DNA of 6,063 nucleotides from Paracoccaceae bacterium (GCA_003500165.1 DNSZ01000064.1:1-6063), one strand, 5' to 3'; positions 1 to 6,063 are shown, numbered from the stretch's first letter. Notes: generated by a model from the sequence alone, not told the origin. Numbers and translations: made by a program.

Positions 1-1052
1 CGCAGGGGATGCAGGCCCTGGCGCTGCAATGCGAGCACCTTGTAGGCCTCGCGCAACGTGGCGAGCATCGAACAGCTTGTGCCGCCGCCCACATCGGTGG
101 CCACCGCGTTGCGGATGCCGTGGGCGCGCAGCCCGGCATCGTCGAACAGCCCGCTGCCCAGAAACATGTTGGAGGTCGGGCAGAACACGGGATGTGCGCC
201 CGCCGCCGCGATCGCCTCGATCTCGCGCGGTTGCAGGTGCAGGCAATGGCCGAGCAGCGTGTTGGCGCGCAAGAGCCCGTGGCTTTCATAGACATCGGTG
301 TAGTCGCGGGCGCCGGGAAACAGCCGTCGGACGGTGGCGATTTCGTCGTGGTTCTCGGCCAGATGGGTCTGGATCGGACAATCGGGATGCGCGGCGGCCA
401 GCGCGCCAGCCGCGTCAAGCTGTGCCGGGGTCGAGGTGATCGCAAAGCGTACCGTTATGGCATAGCCGGCCCGGCCCCGCCCATGCCAGCGGGCGATCAG
501 CGCCTCGCTGTCGTCAAAGGAGGACTGCGCGGTGTCGCACAGACCGGCGGGCGCATTGCGGTCCATCATCGACTTGCCGCCAAGCGCGCGGATGTTGCGC
601 CCGGCCGCTTCGGCGAAATAGGCCTCGGCCGAGGCGGGATGAACCGTGCCATAGGCCACCGGCGTCGTGGTGCCATGCGCAATCAGGATGTCGAAGAAAG
701 CCCGCGCGATACGGGCGGCATGGCCAGGATCGGCAAAGCGCATCTCTTCGGGGAAGGTGTAGCCGGTCAACCAGTCAAGCAGTTGCGCACCCCAGGACGC
801 GATCACCTGCATCTGTGGAAAATGGATATGCGGATCGATGAAGCCGGGCAGGATCAGATGCGGCCGATGATCCATGACGTCCGCGTCGCCGGCCAGCGGC
901 GCGAGGTCGGCATGGTCCCCCATCGCCACGATGCGGCCATCCGCAAGGATGAGCGCACCGTCCTCGACGAAGGTAAACGCGGCGCGGTCGTCCGCCCCCT
1001 GCGGTTCGCGATGAAAGGTCAGAAGCCGTCCGCGCAGCAGCCGCCCTGTCAT
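1..1052 (-). CDS. guaD: Guanine deaminase, 3' end missing (cut by window edge)
   Basis: Zinc amidohydrolase that converts guanine to xanthine and ammonia in the cytoplasm, supplying the XdhAB enzyme encoded upstream. Translating the minus strand from the ATG at 1052 gives 350 residues without a stop. Visible motifs: PGFIDPHIHFPQ (69-80; metal ligands H75 and H77, substrate-side Q80), LLDWLTGYTFPEE (91-103, typical of guanine deaminases), GTTT (127-130), RFAITST (202-208; R202 matches the purine-contacting arginine), QTHLAEN (228-234; ligand H230, proton-shuttle E233), GHCLHL (268-273; ligand H269), FCPTSNMFLGSG (290-301) and ATDVGGGTS (318-326; ligand D320). Ligand order and spacing follow characterised guanine deaminases. 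Family members are about 430-440 residues, so roughly 80-90 C-terminal residues lie outside the window. The start overlaps the xdhC stop as ATGA, with no clear ribosome site, suggesting coupled translation. Odd point: residue 201 is Val where I expect Pro (usual PRF motif). Another amidohydrolase is unlikely. Confidence 0.95.
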   Translation of the reverse strand, partial: MTGRLLRGRLLTFHREPQGADDRAAFTFVEDGALILADGRIVAMGDHADLAPLAGDADVMDHRPHLILPGFIDPHIHFPQMQVIASWGAQLLDWLTGYTFPEEMRFADPGHAARIARAFFDILIAHGTTTPVAYGTVHPASAEAYFAEAAGRNIRALGGKSMMDRNAPAGLCDTAQSSFDDSEALIARWHGRGRAGYAITVRFAITSTPAQLDAAGALAAAHPDCPIQTHLAENHDEIATVRRLFPGARDYTDVYESHGLLRANTLLGHCLHLQPREIEAIAAAGAHPVFCPTSNMFLGSGLFDDAGLRAHGIRNAVATDVGGGTSCSMLATLREAYKVLALQRQGLHPL

Positions 1053-1963
1053 GGCAGGCGCACCGTCTGCGGGGCGGGTGCGCGGGCAAGAGCGGCCAGC
1101 GCCTCGGCCAGGGTGAAGGCCGCGATCACGGCCGGCCGCTTGTCGCCCCGCCCGGCCGCACCGATCGGGCAGGTCAGCGCGTCGAGCGGCACGTCGGGGG
1201 CGGCGCGTCGGCACCAACCGGCAAAGCTCGCGCGTTTGCTCGCCGACCCGATCATGCCGGCATAGGCGGCGTCGCGGCGCCGCAGCGCCTCGGCCGCAAG
1301 CAGGAAATCGAGCGCATGGTCATGGGTCGCCATGACAAAGGCACTGCCGGGCGGGGCGGCACGCAGGTCCGCCTCGGGCAGCGCGCTCAGCCGTTTGGCG
1401 ACCGCGGCCGCGCTTTGCCCGAGCTCCGCGGCACGGCTGTCGATCAAACGGCACGTGACCGGCAGATGCTGCGCCAGATCCGCAAGCGCCCGGCCGACAT
1501 GGCCGGCACCGAAGATCAGCAGATGCGGCTGCGTGGCCCGCGCGGCTGCTTCCCGGCGCAGCGCGGCGTCGCGCCCCTCCGGCCCGAGTTGTTCGAGCCG
1601 CAGGACCACCCGGCCGCCACAGCACTGCCCGATTGCCGGGCCAAGCGGGATGTCGAGCACGACGGCGGGGTCCTGGGCGCAGAATTTTCTAGAAAATTCT
1701 GCGGCCGCAAAATCTTCTAGAAGATTTTGCCCGCCCGTGTCGGCGTTGGTGCCAGGGGCCCCGGTTGCAGCGCGCAGTTGCGCCCGCGCCTGGTCGATCG
1801 CCATGTATTCCAGCTGCCCGCCGCCGATCGTGCCCCATTGGGCAGACGGTGTGACGAACATCTCGGCGCCTTCCTCGCGCGGGGCCGAACCGTGGGCGCG
1901 GGCAACCCGCACCCGCATCACGGAGGCGGGCGTGGCGAGGAAATCTGCCAGGGACTCAGCCAT
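1049..1963 (-). CDS. xdhC: Xanthine dehydrogenase accessory protein XdhC (Moco insertion chaperone)
   Basis: 304-residue XdhC/CoxI-family protein. In Rhodobacter capsulatus XdhC binds molybdenum cofactor, promotes its sulfuration and delivers it to XdhB; it is not part of the final enzyme. The N-terminal XdhC domain shows HGSAPRE (24-30), GTIGGGQLEY (44-53) and PLGPAIGQCCGGRV (106-119, with the paired Cys113/Cys114 characteristic of the family). The C-terminal Rossmann-like domain shows LLIFGAGHVGRAL (148-160), LIDSR (173-177), MATHDHALDF (211-220), GMIGSASKR (236-244) and CPIG (265-268). The ATG at 1963 overlaps the end of xdhB by 8 bases (ATGGCTGA), and no good ribosome site precedes it, so coupling to xdhB is likely. 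The stop overlaps the guaD start. Oddity: residues 78-96 (containing NLLEDF and EFSRKF) are encoded by an AT-rich double palindrome and look like an added loop between the GGGQLE and PLGPAIGQCCGG blocks; see the repeat at 1678-1730. Family call is firm; full activity with the insert is inference. Confidence 0.94.
   Translation of the reverse strand: MAESLADFLATPASVMRVRVARAHGSAPREEGAEMFVTPSAQWGTIGGGQLEYMAIDQARAQLRAATGAPGTNADTGGQNLLEDFAAAEFSRKFCAQDPAVVLDIPLGPAIGQCCGGRVVLRLEQLGPEGRDAALRREAAARATQPHLLIFGAGHVGRALADLAQHLPVTCRLIDSRAAELGQSAAAVAKRLSALPEADLRAAPPGSAFVMATHDHALDFLLAAEALRRRDAAYAGMIGSASKRASFAGWCRRAAPDVPLDALTCPIGAAGRGDKRPAVIAAFTLAEALAALARAPAPQTVRLP
1678..1730. repeat. Tandem AT-rich palindromic element inside xdhC
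   Basis: Two perfect palindromes lie side by side: 1678-1703 (26 bp) and 1707-1730 (24 bp). Both have the self-complementary centre TTCTAGAA. The 20-base cores (1681-1700 and 1709-1728) are 80% A+T in a strongly GC-rich gene. Half-arms are AGAATTTTCT in the first and AAAATCTTCT in the second. The cores differ at four positions that form two compensated pairs (G/C to A/T at positions 2 and 19, T/A to C/G at positions 6 and 15), so each stays perfectly palindromic. The join is itself a palindrome, GCGGCCGC (1701-1708). The whole of 1679-1730 can also fold on itself with 22 of 26 positions pairing. I saw the tetramer CTAG nowhere else in the window. It is translated within XdhC without breaking the frame. 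A mobile or dispersed palindromic repeat is the best reading; only one copy lies in this window, so dispersal is inferred. Confidence 0.93.
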
Positions 1964-4277
1964 CGCCGGCCGCGCGCAGCCCTTCGACCGCCATCAGAAC
2001 GCGTTCGGGGGTGACCGGCGTGTCGAGCCGCGGGCAAACCCGGTAATCCGCCACCGAAGCAACCGCCATCGACAACGCCTCGACCACCGAAATCGCCAGA
2101 ATGATCGGCGGCTCGCCCACCGCCTTCGAGCGGCGGATCGTCATCTCGCGGTTCTCCGACCAGTCGGCCAGCGCGACGTTGAACCGCCGCGGCCGGTCCG
2201 AGGCGAGCGGGATCTTGTAGGTCGACGGCGCATGGGTGCGCAGCCGGCCATCCGCATCCCACCACAGCTCTTCGGTGGTCAGCCAGCCCATCCCCTGGAC
2301 GAACCCGCCTTCGACCTGGCCAAGATCGATCGCGGGGTTCAGCGACCGGCCGACATCGTGCAGGATATCGGTGCGAGTCACTTGGTATTCCCCGGCCAGC
2401 GTGTCGATCTCGACCTCGGACACCGCGGCGCCATAAGCGAAGTAATAGAACGGCCGCCCCTGCCCGTTGGCCCGGTCCCAGTGGATTTTCGGGGTCTTGT
2501 AGAACCCCGTGGCCGAAAGGGCGACGCGCGCCATATACGCCTCCTTGACGAAGGCATCGAAGGGGATTGCCGCATCGCCCACCCGCACCTCGTTCGGGGC
2601 GAAGGCGACCGCATCGGCAGCCACATCCCAGCGGTCGCTGGCAAAGGCGACCAGCCGCGCCTTGAGTTTGCGGCACGCATCCAGCGCCGCCATGCCGTTC
2701 AGATCGGCCCCCGACGAGGCCGCGGTGGCCGAGGTGTTGGGCACCTTGTCGGTCGCCGTCGCCGTCACCCGGATGCGCGCAAGGTCCACCTGCAACGCCG
2801 ACGCCACTACCTGGGCGACCTTGGTGAAAAGACCCTGGCCCATTTCGGTCCCGCCATGGTTGAGCCCGACCGAACCGTCCTTGTAGATATGCACCAGCGC
2901 GCCCGCCTGATTGTACCAGGTCGCGGTGAAGGAAATCCCGAACTTCACCGGCGTCAGCGCGATGCCGCGGCGCGCCACCCCGCCCTGCGCATTGAAATCG
3001 AGGATTGCGGCACGGCGCGCCCGATAGTCCGACGACGCTTCCAGCTCCGCGACAAGCCGCGGCAGGATGTTGTCCTCGACCCGCTGGTGATAGGGGGTCA
3101 CATCGCGCCCGGGCCCGTAGAAATTGCGCTGCCGAATGGTCAGCGGGTCCTCGCCCAGGGCAAAGGCGATCTCTTCGACGATGCGTTCGGCGACCACCGC
3201 GCCCTGCGGCCCGCCGAAACCGCGAAAGGCGGTGTTCGACACGGTGTTGGTCTTCAAGGGCCGCGAGGCGAGCCGGACATGCGGATAGAAATAGCCATTG
3301 TCAGCGTGAAACAGCGCGCGATCGGTGACCGGGCCCGACAGATCGGCCGAAAAGCCGCAGCGCGCAGCGAGCCGCGCATCGACCGCCTGGATGCGGCCCT
3401 CGGCGTCAAAGCCCACATCGTAGTCGGCGACGAAATCGTGCCGTTTGCCGGTGGCGATCATGTCCTGGTCGCGGTCCGGCCGCAGCTTCACCGGGCGGTC
3501 AAGGCGTGTGGCGGCCAGCGCGGCGACGGCCGCGAACAGGTTCATCTGGGTTTCCTTGCCGCCGAACCCGCCGCCCATGCGGCGGACCTGAACCGTGACG
3601 GCGTTGAACGGCAGCCCCAGCACCTGAGCGACCATCTGCTGGGCCTCCGCGGGATGCTGGGTGGAGCAATGCACGGTCAGCGTGCCATCCTCGCCCGGGA
3701 TCGCAAAGGCGATCTGGCCTTCGAGATACATGTGATCCTGGCCGCCGATCCGCATCCGGCCCTGCAGCCGGTGCGGGGCCGCTTGCAGCGCGGCTTCGGC
3801 ATCGCCCCGGGCCAAGGTCAGGGGCGGGGTGACATCGGGCGCCCCGGCATCGAGCGCCGCCTCGACCCCCAGGATCGCGGGCAGGGGATCGCAGGCGATG
3901 CGGGCAAGGGCGGCGGCCCGACGCGCCTGATCGCGGGTTTCGGCCACCACGGCAAACAGCGGCTGGCCGTGATACGCCACGGTGTCGGTGGGAAACACCG
4001 GATCGTCGCCCAGCCCCGTCGGGCTGATGTCGTTGGCGCCGGGAATGTCGGCCGCGGTCAGCACCGCCACCACGCCCGGGGCGGCCCGCACCGCATCCAG
4101 GTCCATCGACACGATCCGGCCATGCGCGATCTCCGACAGGCCAAGGCAGGCATGCAGCGTGCCCACCGGTTCGGGGATGTCGTCGGTATAGGGCGCCGAT
4201 CCCGTGACATGGCCGACCGCGGACTCGTGCGGTTCGGGCGTATGGGCACCGCCCCGGATCGAGACCGTCGCGCGCAA
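1956..4277 (-). CDS. xdhB: Xanthine dehydrogenase molybdenum-binding subunit XdhB
   Basis: 773-residue catalytic subunit that hydroxylates hypoxanthine and xanthine at the molybdenum cofactor, partner of XdhA in a cytoplasmic (typically alpha2beta2) enzyme. The a/b hammerhead domain covers roughly 20-130 and the two Moco-binding domains roughly 150-390 and 400-730. Catalytic residues I can place by homology to bovine and R. capsulatus enzymes: Q207 in STQHPAE, E242 in GGGFGGKE (235-242), R320 in TDRALFHADN (the arginine associated with purine specificity), F354 in AFRGFGG, F450 in KFGISF and E722 in KAVGEPP. R320 with F354 and F450 supports a purine rather than an aldehyde or CO substrate. 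Also present: GGTEMGQGL (475-483), NTSATAASSGAD (514-525), DILHDVGRSLNP (637-648). The start is TTG at 4277: the xdhA stop sits in the same frame two codons earlier, and the next in-frame ATG is codon 58, well inside the conserved fold. The end overlaps xdhC by 8 bases. Length is close to the R. capsulatus protein. Confidence 0.97.
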   Translation of the reverse strand: MRATVSIRGGAHTPEPHESAVGHVTGSAPYTDDIPEPVGTLHACLGLSEIAHGRIVSMDLDAVRAAPGVVAVLTAADIPGANDISPTGLGDDPVFPTDTVAYHGQPLFAVVAETRDQARRAAALARIACDPLPAILGVEAALDAGAPDVTPPLTLARGDAEAALQAAPHRLQGRMRIGGQDHMYLEGQIAFAIPGEDGTLTVHCSTQHPAEAQQMVAQVLGLPFNAVTVQVRRMGGGFGGKETQMNLFAAVAALAATRLDRPVKLRPDRDQDMIATGKRHDFVADYDVGFDAEGRIQAVDARLAARCGFSADLSGPVTDRALFHADNGYFYPHVRLASRPLKTNTVSNTAFRGFGGPQGAVVAERIVEEIAFALGEDPLTIRQRNFYGPGRDVTPYHQRVEDNILPRLVAELEASSDYRARRAAILDFNAQGGVARRGIALTPVKFGISFTATWYNQAGALVHIYKDGSVGLNHGGTEMGQGLFTKVAQVVASALQVDLARIRVTATATDKVPNTSATAASSGADLNGMAALDACRKLKARLVAFASDRWDVAADAVAFAPNEVRVGDAAIPFDAFVKEAYMARVALSATGFYKTPKIHWDRANGQGRPFYYFAYGAAVSEVEIDTLAGEYQVTRTDILHDVGRSLNPAIDLGQVEGGFVQGMGWLTTEELWWDADGRLRTHAPSTYKIPLASDRPRRFNVALADWSENREMTIRRSKAVGEPPIILAISVVEALSMAVASVADYRVCPRLDTPVTPERVLMAVEGLRAAGDG

Positions 4278-4307
4278 CGCTCAGGCTGCCCGGGCGCCGG
4301 CGGCGCC
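4275..4307 (-). promoter_or_regulatory. xdhA/xdhB junction: same-frame TGA-GCG-TTG with upstream hairpin
   Basis: The xdhA stop TGA (4283-4281) is followed by GCG and then TTG (4277-4275), all in one frame, and TTG is the only reasonable xdhB start. No Shine-Dalgarno-like purine run precedes it. The message can form a small GC-rich stem from two GGCGCC hexamers (4307-4302 and 4298-4293) with a 3-base loop, 10 bases before the stop. This fits termination-reinitiation coupling, which would keep subunit output balanced. Whether the stem matters is inference, since GC-rich Ala/Gly codons alone could create it. Confidence 0.5.
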
Positions 4308-5723
4308 GTGCTCATGCCAGAACCGGCGAAACAGGTTTTTCGCCACGGTCATCCGATAAACCGCCGAGGCGCGCATGTCCGAGATCGGGGTGAAATCCCG
4401 GTCGAGTGCCTGGGCCGCGCCGATCAGGCTGGGCTCGGCCCAGGGCTGGCCAATCAGCGCCGCCTCGGCCGCGCGGGCCCGTTTGGGCACCGGCGCCATG
4501 CCGCCAAAGGCGATGCGCGCCGACCGGACCGCCCCATCCGAGACCTCCAGATGGAACCCCGCTGCGACCGCCGAGATATCCTCGTCCCGGCGTTTCGATA
4601 TCTTGTAGGCGGCGTGCAGCCCGCCGGTCACCGGGATGCGGATGCTTTCCAGAAACCCGCCAGGGCGGATGTCCTGCTTGCCATAGGCGATGAAGAACTC
4701 CTCCAGCGGCAGCACGCGCCGCCCGTCGCCGGCCCGCAGCACGATTTCGGCACCAAGCGGGATCAGCGCCGGCGGGATATCCCCGATCGGCGAGCCGTTG
4801 GCGATATTGCCCCCAAGCGTGCCCATGGCGCGCACCTGCGGGCCGCCGATCCGGTCCCAATAGCGGCGCAGATGGGGAAAGGTCTCAGCCATCGCCGCCC
4901 CGGCCTCGGCATAGGTGACGGATGCGCCGATCCGCAGCCAATCCGCGTCGCGCTCGATCCGGCGCAGATCGTCGAGATGGCCGATGAACACCGCCGGCGC
5001 GATCTGCCGCAGCCCCTTGGTGACCCACAGCCCCACATCGGTTGCCCCGGCGACGATCGTCGCTTCGGGGTGCGCGGCCAGCACCGCCGCCAGATCGTCG
5101 GCATCGGCGGGCAGGATCGCCTGGCTCGCGCCCCGCGCCACCGCGACCCGGCGACCATCGGCCATGGCCCGCAGCCGCGCCGCGGTTTCGGCGCGCCGAA
5201 GGTGCAGGGGATCGGCGCCCGGGCTGCCATGATCGGCCATCGCGCGGGCCGCCCGCAGGATCGGCGCATAGCCGGTGCAGCGGCACAGATTGCCCTGCAG
5301 GGCGGTGTCGATGGCCGCCGCGTCCGGCTCGGGATTGTCCATGCGCAGGGCCGCCAGCGCCATCACGATGCCCGGGGTGCAGAACCCGCACTGGCTGGCG
5401 TGATGGTCGACCATCGCCTGTTGCACGGGATGCAGCCCGCCATCCGCGCCGCGCAGATGCTCCACCGTCACCACATGGCAGCGATCGACCGAGGCCAGAA
5501 ACCGGATGCAGGCATTGACCGGTTCATAGCGGAGCCCGTCGCCGGCCAGCCGCCCCACCAGCACCGTGCAGGCGCCGCAATCGCCTTCGGCGCAGCCCTC
5601 CTTGGTGCCGGTCAGCCGCCGGGCGATGCGCAGGAAGTCGAGCAGCGTGTCCTCGGCGGCGACCGCGTCCAGCGCGACCGCACCGTCGTTGAGCAGAAAC
5701 CGGATCTCGCCGCGTTGTGCCAT
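4281..5723 (-). CDS. xdhA: Xanthine dehydrogenase Fe-S/FAD subunit XdhA
   Basis: 480-residue electron-transfer subunit that takes electrons from the Mo site in XdhB through two 2Fe-2S clusters to FAD and NAD+. The N-terminal ferredoxin domain holds the first cluster: C44, C49, C52 (GCAEGDCGACT) and C72. The helical 2Fe-2S domain holds the second: C112 and C115 (QCGFCTPG), C147 and C149 (GNLCRCTGY). The FAD domain follows a linker (about 155-200) with VAGATDVGLWVTKG (224-237) and TLGGNIANGSPIGD (302-315), and the C-terminal flavoprotein domain includes YKISKRRDEDISAV (373-386). The open frame extends upstream to 5948, but the added residues are Arg/Ala-rich and unlike the family; starting at ATG 5723 gives MAQRGEIRFLLN, which matches the usual beginning just ahead of the ferredoxin fold. 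A weak ribosome site, GGGGG, lies 5 bases before that ATG. Length is close to the R. capsulatus subunit (about 460). It is the first gene of the operon. Confidence 0.97.
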   Translation of the reverse strand: MAQRGEIRFLLNDGAVALDAVAAEDTLLDFLRIARRLTGTKEGCAEGDCGACTVLVGRLAGDGLRYEPVNACIRFLASVDRCHVVTVEHLRGADGGLHPVQQAMVDHHASQCGFCTPGIVMALAALRMDNPEPDAAAIDTALQGNLCRCTGYAPILRAARAMADHGSPGADPLHLRRAETAARLRAMADGRRVAVARGASQAILPADADDLAAVLAAHPEATIVAGATDVGLWVTKGLRQIAPAVFIGHLDDLRRIERDADWLRIGASVTYAEAGAAMAETFPHLRRYWDRIGGPQVRAMGTLGGNIANGSPIGDIPPALIPLGAEIVLRAGDGRRVLPLEEFFIAYGKQDIRPGGFLESIRIPVTGGLHAAYKISKRRDEDISAVAAGFHLEVSDGAVRSARIAFGGMAPVPKRARAAEAALIGQPWAEPSLIGAAQALDRDFTPISDMRASAVYRMTVAKNLFRRFWHEHGAAGARAA

Positions 5724-5760
5724 GCATGCCCCCGCGCGGACCGCCCCGCGCCGAGCCCTG

Positions 5761-5788
5761 ATCATAAGGCGCGCGCGCGGCGGAACAA
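5761..5788 (-). promoter_or_regulatory. Candidate sigma70-type promoter for the xdh operon
   Basis: On the minus strand, TATGAT (5766-5761; five of six matches to the TATAAT consensus) is preceded by 16 bases and TTGTTC (5788-5783; first three bases match TTGACA). It would start transcription near 5754, leaving a leader of about 30 bases before the xdhA ATG. This is the least GC-rich spot just upstream of the operon. The -35 match is weak, and its box overlaps a short inverted repeat GGAA-CAA-TTCC (5782-5792, plus strand). The spacer is an alternating G/C run. Prediction only. Confidence 0.35.
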
Positions 5789-5834
5789 TTCCAAACGGAT
5801 CGCGACCGGAGCGGGACCGCGTGTCGCCGTTGGC

Positions 5835-5889
5835 TGCCCGTTTTTCGGGCATCTGCGCGGCAGGGCGCCTGGAAATCGGGCAATGCCCG
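5835..5889. promoter_or_regulatory. Paired inverted repeats of TGCCCG, possible operator
   Basis: Four copies of one hexamer or its complement lie within 55 bases as two inverted repeats: TGCCCG-TTTTT-CGGGCA (5835-5851) and CGGGCA-A-TGCCCG (5877-5889). They sit 45-130 bases upstream of the candidate promoter's -35 box, where a regulator could bind. The first could also form a 6-bp RNA hairpin, but no T-run follows the stem on either strand, so a classic terminator is unlikely. In such GC-rich DNA some of this may be chance. Confidence 0.3.
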
Positions 5890-6063
5890 GCCCGAACCGC
5901 ACCGGGGCGCGCGCCGGGCTGGCCCTGTCCGGCCGACCCGCGGCACATCCGGGCGATGCGACGCAGGAGGCCCCGATCAACGCCAGGCCCGATATTCCAA
6001 TGACGGCCGCACCGCCGCGGGCAAGGGGCGCGGTCCGCCTGTCGGGTCGGTCGGCCGGCGGGC

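Larger units (their letters stand above)
5724..6063. other. Upstream region with no convincing gene
   Basis: These 340 bases ahead of xdhA hold the candidate promoter and inverted repeats described separately. No reading frame on either strand shows recognisable protein motifs. On the minus strand one frame open from the window edge to 5762 contains a short hydrophobic run (about VIGISGLALIGASC, near 6004-5963) and then only Arg/Pro/Ala-rich residues; it could be the tail of an upstream gene but I cannot support that. A plus-strand ATG at 6000 stays open to the edge for 21 codons without recognisable content. An AGGAGG at 5965-5970 on the plus strand has no start codon at normal spacing. Confidence 0.6.

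Noticed and set aside
9..1265. Long open frame on the plus strand, 418 codons.
   Set aside because: It lies antisense to guaD and the end of xdhC, which have complete family motifs; its translation is Arg/Gly/Ala-rich with no recognisable domain. Long antisense frames are expected in GC-rich DNA.
1681..1700. Resemblance to a eukaryotic heat-shock element (alternating GAA and TTC units).
   Set aside because: The operon is clearly bacterial and bacteria lack that factor; the pattern follows from palindrome symmetry, and the second copy breaks it at its outer units.
1678..1730. Cloning linker or vector scar (two TCTAGA sites flanking GCGGCCGC).
   Set aside because: The sites are parts of longer perfect palindromes with compensated differences, the frame of xdhC continues through them, and flanking sequence on both sides is the same gene. 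No standard linker I know matches the arms.
1918..2676. 252-codon minus-strand frame overlapping xdhB.
   Set aside because: Out-of-frame shadow of xdhB; the xdhB frame here carries the conserved DILHDVGRSLNP and KAVGEPP motifs.
5835..5851. Rho-independent terminator of an upstream gene.
   Set aside because: The 6-bp stem has its T-run in the loop and no T-rich tail follows on either strand.
5724..5948. Extended N-terminus for XdhA beginning at 5948.
   Set aside because: The extra 75 residues are Arg/Ala-rich, unlike any XdhA, and would cover the promoter candidate; the ATG at 5723 fits family length and has a weak ribosome site.
5762..5980. Small minus-strand frame of 72 codons with a hydrophobic start, possible lipoprotein.
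   Set aside because: It needs a TTG start, the residues before the Cys do not fit a good lipobox, and the rest is low-complexity Arg/Pro/Ala as in noncoding GC-rich DNA.
1..6063. CRISPR array, tRNA, rRNA, transposase or toxin-antitoxin genes.
   Set aside because: I found no spaced direct repeats, RNA gene sequences or matching protein motifs on either strand.

Overview
The window carries a compact purine-salvage/catabolism operon read entirely on the minus strand: xdhA, xdhB, xdhC, then a guanine deaminase gene (guaD) that runs off the left edge of the window. The DNA is very GC-rich and codon third positions are mostly G or C. The two-polypeptide XdhA/XdhB architecture, the xdhABC order and the length of the proteins resemble Rhodobacter capsulatus xanthine dehydrogenase. 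I infer an alphaproteobacterium, most likely from the Rhodobacterales (Rhodobacter/Paracoccus-like); the sequence contains no taxonomic marker that would settle this.

Layout in transcription order (right to left): 6063-5724 is an upstream region with no convincing gene, but with a plausible promoter and two small inverted repeats. xdhA is 5723-4281 (2Fe-2S and FAD subunit). xdhB is 4277-1956 (molybdenum subunit) and begins at a TTG codon two codons after the xdhA stop, in the same reading frame. xdhC is 1963-1049 (molybdenum cofactor insertion/sulfuration chaperone), overlapping xdhB by 8 bases. guaD is 1052-1, overlapping xdhC by ATGA and lacking its 3' end here. The tight spacing and absence of clear Shine-Dalgarno sequences at internal junctions point to one transcript with translational coupling.

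The pathway is coherent: GuaD deaminates guanine to xanthine, and the XdhAB enzyme oxidises hypoxanthine to xanthine and xanthine to urate, passing electrons from molybdenum via two Fe-S clusters and FAD to NAD+. XdhC matures the molybdenum cofactor for XdhB. All cofactor ligands and catalytic residues I could place are present, so the enzymes look functional.

The most unusual object is inside xdhC: two AT-rich perfect palindromes (26 and 24 bp) in tandem at 1678-1730, joined by GGCC, in an otherwise GC-rich gene. The two differ at four bases, and those differences form two compensated pairs that keep each palindrome perfect. The element is translated in frame as an extra segment of XdhC. It looks like a palindromic repeat inserted in a coding gene, conceptually like the Rickettsia palindromic elements.
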